The notes under the pieces are model-generated. The model made no database searches, was not told the origin of the DNA, and saw nothing but the letters and a program-made list of their open reading frames with translations. DNA of 64,000 nt from Opitutia bacterium (lineage in GTDB: Bacteria; Verrucomicrobiota; Verrucomicrobiia; Opitutales; UBA953), in NCBI GenBank assembly GCA_947377865.1, contig CANCHK010000003.1, positions 29,961 through 93,960 on the forward strand, given 5' to 3'. Within the stretch, counting starts at the first letter, position 1, and each line of letters starts with the position of its first letter. The translations under genes were made by a program, and so were the position numbers. Positions 58,449 through 64,000 of this stretch are shown piece by piece.

Positions 58449-60950
58449 ATGCCCCGGATCAGTCCCCTCCTCGCCGCACTCGTCGCCGCCCTGCCCGTCT
58501 CCGGCGCCAAGCTCGATTACAACGAGGACGTCCGCCCCATCCTTTCCGAGAACTGCTTCTACTGTCACGGCCCCGACGGCAATAAGCGTAAGGCCAAGCT
58601 CCGCCTCGACGTCCGTGAAGTGGCGTTGCAGAAGAAGGCCTTCGTCCCAGGTGACGCCGAAGCGAGCGAACTGGTGAAGCGCCTCTTTTCCAAGGACTCG
58701 GAAGAGGTCATGCCACCGCCGGATTCGCATCGCACGGTCACCGCTGCCCAAAGGGAAATCCTGAAGCGCTGGATCGCCGAAGGGGCCGAATACAAACCTC
58801 ACTGGGCGTTCGCCACACCCGTCCGCCCCGCCCTCCCCGCCAACGGCGAGAAGAACCCCGTCGACGCCTTCGTGGTCGAGAAGCTGACCAAGGCCGGACT
58901 GAAACTCTCGCCTGAAGCTCCCAAGGCCACCCTGCTCCGCCGCCTTTCGCTCGACCTGACCGGCCTGCCGCCCACGCCCGAGGAGACCGCCGCCTTCCTC
59001 GCCGATGCGAGTCCCGACGCCTATGAAAAGCAGGTGGATCGATTGATGGCCTCGCCGCACTACGGCGAACGCATGGTGCTACCGTGGCTCGACGCCTCGC
59101 GCTACGCCGACAGCAACGGCTTCCAGCAGGACGGCGATACCTTCCAGTGGATCTGGCGTGACTGGGTGGTTAAGAACCTCAACGCCGACAAGCCGTTCGA
59201 CCAGCTCAGCACCGAGATGCTCGCGGGCGATCTGCTCCCGAACGCTTCGCTCGACCAGAAGATCGCCACGGCCTTCAACCGTAACCACATCCTCAACGGC
59301 GAAGGCGGTAACATCGCCGAGGAACAGCGCTATGTCAGCCTCTTCGACCGCGTCGAAAGCACGACGACCACCTGGCTCGGCCTCACGGTCGCCTGCGCGC
59401 AGTGCCACGACCATAAATACGACCCGATCACGCAGAAGGACTACTACCAGTGGATGGACGCCTTCAACCACGTGAAGGAACGCGGCACCCCGAGCGGCGG
59501 ACCGACGCAGACCGGCGGCCGCAGCCGCTTCCGCCTCGACACCACGGTCGTCGAAGCGCCCTCGCCCGATCAGGCCGCCGAACTGGCCAAGTTGCAGGCT
59601 GCCTTCGACCTGGTGAACAAAGATTACCCGAAGCAGCAGACCATGGCCTTCGAAGCCTGGCTCGCCAAGCCGACCAAGGACAAGGGCATGCTGCCCAAGG
59701 AACTCGAAGCCCTGCTTGCGCCCGACAAGAAGCGCACCGCGGCGGAGACGAAGAAGCTCCGCGACCATTTCCTCAAGAACCTGCTGCCGGAGGGGCGCAA
59801 GGCCATCCCCGCGCTGAAGGCTTACGACCGCGCCAAGCAGCAGCTCGACGGCTTCCGCGGCGACGTCCTCCCACGCGTGATGGTGATGTCCGACGAAATG
59901 CAGCGCGAGACCAACATCCTGGACCGCGGCGCCTACCTCTCGAAGAAGGATAAGGTCACGTTCGACGCTCCCGGCTTCCTCCCGCCGCTGCCGAAGGATG
60001 CGCCGAAGAACCGCCTGGGCCTCGCACAGTGGCTCTTCGGACCCGAACATCCGCTGACCGCCCGCGTGCAGGTCAACCGCCAGTGGCAACAGCTCTTTGG
60101 CAAGGGCATCGTGCGCACCTCCGAAGACCTCGGCGTGCAGAGCGACCGCCCCACGCACCAGGAACTGCTCGACTGGCTCTCCGTCGAGTTCCGCGAGTCC
60201 GGCTGGAAGACCAAGGCGCTCCAGAAGATCATCCTGACGAGCAAGACCTACCGCCAGTCCAGCCACGTCACGAAGGAACAGCTACAGAAGGACCCCGAGA
60301 ACAAACTCCTCTCGCATGCCCCGCGCCTGCGCCTGCCCTCGATGGTGCTCCGCGACGTGGCCCTCCGTTCCAGCGGCCTGCTCAATGAGAAGATCGGCGG
60401 CGTACCAGTCTACCCTTACCTCCCCGATAGCCCGTGGGAGAGCCTCGCGATCACCAAGGAGCGCGACTTCACCTACCCGCAGTCGAAGGGCGCGGACCTC
60501 TACCGCCGTTCGCTCTACACCTTCTGGCGCCGCACCATCGCGCCGGTGAACATGTTCGACAGCTCCGCGCGCCAGACCTGCCGCGTACGCACGGCGGTGA
60601 CCTCCTCGCCGCTGCATGCGCTCACGATGCTCAACGATCCGACCTGGGTCGAAGCCGCGCGCGTCCTCGCCCAGCGCGTGACCAAGGAGCAGTCGACGGA
60701 CGAAGCCCGCCTCGCGCGCGCCTTCGCCCTCGTGCTGGGACGTGAACCCTCCGGGAAGGAACCTGCCCTCATCGCCAAGATGCTCGCCAACCAACGTGCG
60801 GTCTACGCCGTCGACGCCAAGGCGGCAGACGCGTTGCTCGCCATCGGCGAAAGCCCACGCGACGCGAAGATCCCCGCCGCTGAACACGCGGCGCTCACCG
60901 CGACCTGTCTCGCCCTCTATAATCTAGACGCCGCCATCACCCGCGACTGA
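58449..60950 (+). CDS. PSCyt1 - DUF1549 - DUF1553 (PSD1) cytochrome-like protein, second copy
   Basis: This 833-residue exported protein has a signal peptide (PRISPLLAALVAALPVSGA). The heme motif CFYCH (Cys36-His40) is followed by MPPPDSH. DUF1549 spans about residues 130-340 (VDAFVVEKLTKAGL, RLSLDLTGLPPTPEE, WLDASRYADSNGFQQDGD, and the second heme-type motif CAQCH in ACAQCHDHKYDPI). DUF1553 covers about 500-800 (RLGLAQWLFGPEHPLTARVQVNR, DLGVQSDRPTHQELLDWL, SSARQTCRVRTAVTSSPLHALTMLND). It lacks the Big2-like insert and the C-x4-CH motif of the protein at 41826. Four bases after it begins a DUF1501 gene. Confidence 0.92.
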   Translation: MPRISPLLAALVAALPVSGAKLDYNEDVRPILSENCFYCHGPDGNKRKAKLRLDVREVALQKKAFVPGDAEASELVKRLFSKDSEEVMPPPDSHRTVTAAQREILKRWIAEGAEYKPHWAFATPVRPALPANGEKNPVDAFVVEKLTKAGLKLSPEAPKATLLRRLSLDLTGLPPTPEETAAFLADASPDAYEKQVDRLMASPHYGERMVLPWLDASRYADSNGFQQDGDTFQWIWRDWVVKNLNADKPFDQLSTEMLAGDLLPNASLDQKIATAFNRNHILNGEGGNIAEEQRYVSLFDRVESTTTTWLGLTVACAQCHDHKYDPITQKDYYQWMDAFNHVKERGTPSGGPTQTGGRSRFRLDTTVVEAPSPDQAAELAKLQAAFDLVNKDYPKQQTMAFEAWLAKPTKDKGMLPKELEALLAPDKKRTAAETKKLRDHFLKNLLPEGRKAIPALKAYDRAKQQLDGFRGDVLPRVMVMSDEMQRETNILDRGAYLSKKDKVTFDAPGFLPPLPKDAPKNRLGLAQWLFGPEHPLTARVQVNRQWQQLFGKGIVRTSEDLGVQSDRPTHQELLDWLSVEFRESGWKTKALQKIILTSKTYRQSSHVTKEQLQKDPENKLLSHAPRLRLPSMVLRDVALRSSGLLNEKIGGVPVYPYLPDSPWESLAITKERDFTYPQSKGADLYRRSLYTFWRRTIAPVNMFDSSARQTCRVRTAVTSSPLHALTMLNDPTWVEAARVLAQRVTKEQSTDEARLARAFALVLGREPSGKEPALIAKMLANQRAVYAVDAKAADALLAIGESPRDAKIPAAEHAALTATCLALYNLDAAITRD

Positions 60951-60954
60951 CCCC

Positions 60955-62424
60955 ATGGACTTCGAACTCTCCCCCTCCGAATGGCGCGAGCGCCTGACTC
61001 GCCGCAGCTTCCTCAGTGCCGGCGTCCAAGGCATCGGCGCCGTCGCCCTCGGCTCCCTCCTCGCTCGCGACGCTAAGGGTGCGCCCAACCCCATCGGTGG
61101 CCTACCCGGCCTCCCGCACTTCGCCCCCAAGGCTAAGCGCATGATCTGCCTCTGGCAGGGCGGCGGCCCTTCGCACGTCGACCTCTTCGACCACAAGCCG
61201 CTCCTCGCCCAGATGGCCGGACAGGAAATCCCCGCCAGCGTGCGCGGCGACACCCGTCTCTCCTCAATGTCGAGCGGCTACGCGAAATATAACTGCGTCG
61301 GCGCCATCAAGCCCTTCAAGAAATGGGGCTCCAGCGGCATCGAGATGAGCGAGATGCTGCCCTTCACCGGCGCGATTGCCGACGAACTCTGCGTCGTCCG
61401 CTCGATGAACACCGAAGCGGTGAACCACGCCCCGGGCGTGACGTTCTTCATGACCGGCTCGCAGATCCCGGGCCGTCCTTCGATGGGCGCCTGGCTCTCC
61501 TACGGCCTCGGCACGATGAACGAGGACCTTCCCTCGTATGTCGTGATGACCTCGTCCGACGCCGCCAAGACCTGCGGCCAGCTCTTCTTCGAACACTACT
61601 GGTCCAACGGCTTCCTGCCCGGCAAGCATCAGGGCGTACGCTTCCGTGGCGTCGGCGACCCGGTACCGTTCGTCGGCAACCCGGCCGGAGTCAGCCGCGA
61701 CGCCCGTCGCACGATGCTCGACGACATGCAGGCGCTCAACCGCGAGCACCTTGGTCAGGTCGGTGATCCCGAGATCGACACGCGCATCTCACAATACGAG
61801 ATGGCCTTCCGCATGCAGGCCTCGGTGCCCGACCTCCTTGATTTCAAGAACGAGCCCAAGTCCGTGCTCGAGATGTACGGACCGGACGTCCTCAAGCCCG
61901 GCACCTTCGCCAACAACTGCCTCATCGCCCGCCGCCTCGCCGAGCGCGGGGTCCGCTTCACTCAGCTGATGCATTCCGGCTGGGACCAGCATAATAACCT
62001 TACCACTGGCCAGCTCGCGCAGCAGTGCCTCGACACCGACCAAGCCAGCGCCGCGCTCGTCAAGGACCTCAAGCAACGCGGGCTCCTCGACGACACGCTC
62101 GTCGTCTGGGGCGGCGAATTCGGCCGCACCCCGTTCGGCCAGAACCAGCAGGGCCAAGGCTTCAAAGGCCGCGATCACTTTGGCCGTGCCTACTCCTGGT
62201 GGCTCGCCGGCGGCGGCGTGAAGCCGGGCTACGTTCATGGTGCGACCGACGAGTTCGGCTGGAACATCACCAAGGACCGGGTCCACATCCACGACATGCA
62301 GGCCACCCTAATGCACCTCTTCGGGATCAACCACGAGGGCCTGCTCTTCCGCTATCAGGGCCGTCAATTCCGCCTGACCGACGTGCACGGCCAAGTGGTG
62401 AAGGGCATCCTGAAACACGCCTGA
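60955..62424 (+). CDS. DUF1501 protein with Tat signal, second copy
   Basis: This 489-residue DUF1501 protein has a twin-arginine signal (TRRSFLSAGVQGIGAVALGSLLA). Domain features are LWQGGGPSHVDLFDHKP, VVRSMNTEAVNHAPG, SGWDQHNN, VVWGGEFGRTPFGQNQQGQGFKGRDHF and GATDEFGWNITKDRVHIHDMQATLMHL. It shares the domain with the 47165-48496 protein but belongs to a longer subfamily that usually pairs with PSCyt1-DUF1549-DUF1553 proteins, as here. Its role is unknown; the fold resembles sulfatases and phosphatases. Confidence 0.92.
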   Translation: MDFELSPSEWRERLTRRSFLSAGVQGIGAVALGSLLARDAKGAPNPIGGLPGLPHFAPKAKRMICLWQGGGPSHVDLFDHKPLLAQMAGQEIPASVRGDTRLSSMSSGYAKYNCVGAIKPFKKWGSSGIEMSEMLPFTGAIADELCVVRSMNTEAVNHAPGVTFFMTGSQIPGRPSMGAWLSYGLGTMNEDLPSYVVMTSSDAAKTCGQLFFEHYWSNGFLPGKHQGVRFRGVGDPVPFVGNPAGVSRDARRTMLDDMQALNREHLGQVGDPEIDTRISQYEMAFRMQASVPDLLDFKNEPKSVLEMYGPDVLKPGTFANNCLIARRLAERGVRFTQLMHSGWDQHNNLTTGQLAQQCLDTDQASAALVKDLKQRGLLDDTLVVWGGEFGRTPFGQNQQGQGFKGRDHFGRAYSWWLAGGGVKPGYVHGATDEFGWNITKDRVHIHDMQATLMHLFGINHEGLLFRYQGRQFRLTDVHGQVVKGILKHA

Positions 62425-62531
62425 ACAGGGAAAGAGGCGAGGAAAGGGGCAAAGTCGGCATTTTGACCGCTTTTCCCCTTGCTCCCGCCTCATCGACCCC
62501 TTTTCTCCAAACTTCCACCCACCTTACGGCC

Positions 62532-62690
62532 ATGACCCAGCACAACAGTTTCAAGTCCAGCGCCTCCTCCTCCGGAGCGAAGCGTAACGTCCTCAAGCGC
62601 TTCGAGCGCGTGGAACTGCTCAAGAAGCGCGGTACCGTCAAGGACCTGAAGCGCGTGACCAAGCTTCCTAAGACCAAGCCTGACGCCTAA
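62532..62690 (+). CDS. PVC-type small basic protein
   Basis: This 52-residue, very basic protein (MTQHNSFKSSASSSGAKRNV, then LKRFERVELLKKRGTVKDLK and a Lys-rich end) matches, from memory, a small basic protein family restricted to Chlamydiae and Verrucomicrobiota (NCBI family TIGR04137). Its function is not established; the composition suggests nucleic acid or ribosome binding. It is too short to stand out as an open reading frame, because the frame is open far upstream inside DUF1501. ATG 62532 follows a 107-base gap. A strong terminator follows, so it is probably a separate transcription unit. Confidence 0.82.
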   Translation: MTQHNSFKSSASSSGAKRNVLKRFERVELLKKRGTVKDLKRVTKLPKTKPDA

Positions 62691-62712
62691 GTCCGGGTCT
62701 CGCACCTTTGCG

Positions 62713-62755
62713 AAAAAACCCACCCGGACTTCCGGGTGGGTTTTTTGCTTTTAGG
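62713..62755. terminator. Strong bidirectional rho-independent terminator
   Basis: A perfect 15-bp stem (62713-62727 with 62732-62746), loop ACTT, begins with six A and ends with six T on the plus strand. It lies 22 bases after the small basic protein and 60 bases before leuA. Confidence 0.92.
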
Positions 62756-62814
62756 AGCCAAACCCACGCTCGCCAGCCCTTCCCTCCTTTCCCACCATCC
62801 GCACTTCGCCCGCC

Positions 62815-64000
62815 ATGGAATCCCCCCGGCAGAAATACCGCCCCTTCGAGACCGTCCGCCTCACCGACCGACGCTGGCCGGACGCGCGCATCGAGAAGGC
62901 TCCTCGCTGGTGCTCGGTCGACCTCCGCGACGGCAACCAGGCCCTGGCCATCCCGATGAACGTGCAGGAGAAGCACGAGCTTTTCCAGACCCTCTGCCGT
63001 ATCGGCTTCAAGGAGATCGAGATCGGTTTCCCTTCCGCCTCGGACACGGAGTTCGCCTTCACCCGCGAGCTCATCGAACAGAAACTCATCCCCGAGGACG
63101 TCTCCGTCCAGGTCCTCGTCCAGGCCCGCGAACACCTCATCCGCCGCACGATCGATTCCCTCAAGGGCGCCCGTCGCGCGATCGTTCACCTCTACACGCC
63201 GACCAACCCGGCCCAGCGTGAGATCGTCTTCAACCTCTCGAAGACGCAAGTCCTCGAGATGGCCGTCGCCGGCACGAAGCTCATCCGCGAGCTCACCGAC
63301 GCTTTGCCCGATACGAAATGGCAGCTGGAGTTCAGCCCGGAGACATTCGTGCTCACCGAGCCCGACTACTCCCTCGAGGTCTGCGAAGCGGTCGCCAAGG
63401 CTTGGGGCGCCTCCGCCCAGCGTAAGATCATCCTCAATCTCCCTCTCACCGTCGAAGCCGGCACGCCGAACACGCACGCCGATCAGATCGAGTGGTTCTG
63501 CCGCCACCTGAGCAACCGCGAGATGGCCATCGTCTCCCTGCACACGCACAACGACCGCGGCACCGGCGTCGCCGCCACCGAACTCGGCTTGATGGCCGGT
63601 GCGGACCGCGTGGAAGGCACGCTCTTCGGCAACGGCGAACGCACGGGCAACCTCGATATCGTCACCGTCGCGCTGAACATGTTCTCGCACGGCATCGACC
63701 CGCACCTCGACTTCCGTAACCTCGGCGCCATCCGCGAGGTCTACGAACGCGTGACCCGCATGAGCGTGCACGACCGCCACCCTTACGGCGGCGATCTCGT
63801 CTTCACGGCTTTCTCGGGCTCCCACCAGGACGCCATCAAGAAGGGCATGGACCGTCGCGGCAAGATCGGCCACGACGCCCTCTGGGACGTCCCCTACCTC
63901 ACCATCGACCCGATGGACATCGGCCGTTCGTATGAGGCCATCATCCGCATCAACTCGCAGAGCGGCAAGGGCGGCGTCGCCTACGTGCTCGACCGCGAGT
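62815..64000 (+). CDS. leuA: 2-isopropylmalate synthase (N-terminal part)
   Basis: LeuA condenses acetyl-CoA with 2-oxoisovalerate, the first step of leucine synthesis. The frame is open from ATG 62815 to the window end (395 codons). It has the catalytic-domain signatures WCSVDLRDGNQALAIPM (metal/substrate), GFKEIEIGFPSAS, LEFSPETF and SLHTHNDRGTG with the metal-binding His-x-His. GNGERTGNLDIVTVALNMF and HPYGGDLVFTAFSGSHQDAIKKG identify the long yeast-type LeuA branch. The C-terminal leucine-sensing domain would lie beyond the window. The leader is C/T-rich without a ribosome binding site. The preceding terminator makes it a new transcription unit. Confidence 0.95.
   Translation, partial: MESPRQKYRPFETVRLTDRRWPDARIEKAPRWCSVDLRDGNQALAIPMNVQEKHELFQTLCRIGFKEIEIGFPSASDTEFAFTRELIEQKLIPEDVSVQVLVQAREHLIRRTIDSLKGARRAIVHLYTPTNPAQREIVFNLSKTQVLEMAVAGTKLIRELTDALPDTKWQLEFSPETFVLTEPDYSLEVCEAVAKAWGASAQRKIILNLPLTVEAGTPNTHADQIEWFCRHLSNREMAIVSLHTHNDRGTGVAATELGLMAGADRVEGTLFGNGERTGNLDIVTVALNMFSHGIDPHLDFRNLGAIREVYERVTRMSVHDRHPYGGDLVFTAFSGSHQDAIKKGMDRRGKIGHDALWDVPYLTIDPMDIGRSYEAIIRINSQSGKGGVAYVLDRE

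Noticed and set aside
58206..59060. Long N-terminal extension of the LptG-like protein
   Set aside because: The extension overlaps the divergent PSCyt gene and is not homologous to the permease family, whose N-terminus matches GTG 58205.

Overview
The window is a GC-rich chromosomal segment of a bacterium of the PVC group, most likely a Verrucomicrobiota (Opitutae-like) carbohydrate degrader. The main signs are two DUF1501 / planctomycete-type cytochrome (PSCyt1-DUF1549-DUF1553) gene sets, a PVC-type small basic protein, DUF5069, DUF1080 and DUF6807 proteins, and several secreted polysaccharide-active enzymes (glucuronoyl esterase, PL6 lyase, sulfatase, SGNH hydrolases). Lineage is inferred from gene content only; there is no rRNA in the window. 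I found no insertion sequence, prophage or CRISPR array.

Layout. 1-6.5 kb: end of a queuosine-precursor transporter, tRNA-Leu, trpA, pyrB with an apparently non-catalytic dihydroorotase, a CPBP protease and thiL. 6.5-12.1 kb: tandem SGNH hydrolases, an MFS exporter, tRNA-Arg, a CE15 esterase and dihydrofolate reductase. 12.2-17 kb: a SurA/PpiD-like chaperone, gltX and glnS. 17.2-17.5 kb: tRNA-Ser followed by a small structured insert bounded by a duplicated tRNA end. 17.6-23.1 kb: a TolC-adaptor-RND efflux operon. 23.1-28.1 kb: SGNH hydrolase, sulfatase, DUF6807 protein and PL6 lyase. 28.1-36.9 kb: an MdtABC-NodT-like efflux operon. 37-38.3 kb: a pyruvyl-transferase-like protein with a Tat-like signal. 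38.6-48.5 kb: a four-gene DUF1501 / PPC / PSCyt / cytochrome-WD40-coiled-coil operon. 48.7-53 kb: DUF1080 and beta-propeller proteins and a hydrolase. 53.1-58.2 kb: dapA-dapB, and lptG-rlmI-ruvA on the other strand. 58.4-64 kb: a second PSCyt-DUF1501 pair, the small basic protein and leuA, which runs off the end.

Core amino-acid, pyrimidine, thiamine and tRNA-charging genes therefore alternate with blocks of exported proteins probably used to attack sulfated or uronate-rich polysaccharides, plus two RND pumps.

The intergenic regions are unusually rich in repeats. One family consists of GGTAGGG-headed palindromes in inverted pairs (REP/BIME-like). A second is an element starting CAAAGGGAAACCGG. 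A third is C-rich (CCCCTA)n tracts placed directly before start codons, where a Shine-Dalgarno sequence would normally lie. These repeats, the tRNA-Ser insert and the cytochrome/DUF1501 operon are the most rewarding things to follow up.
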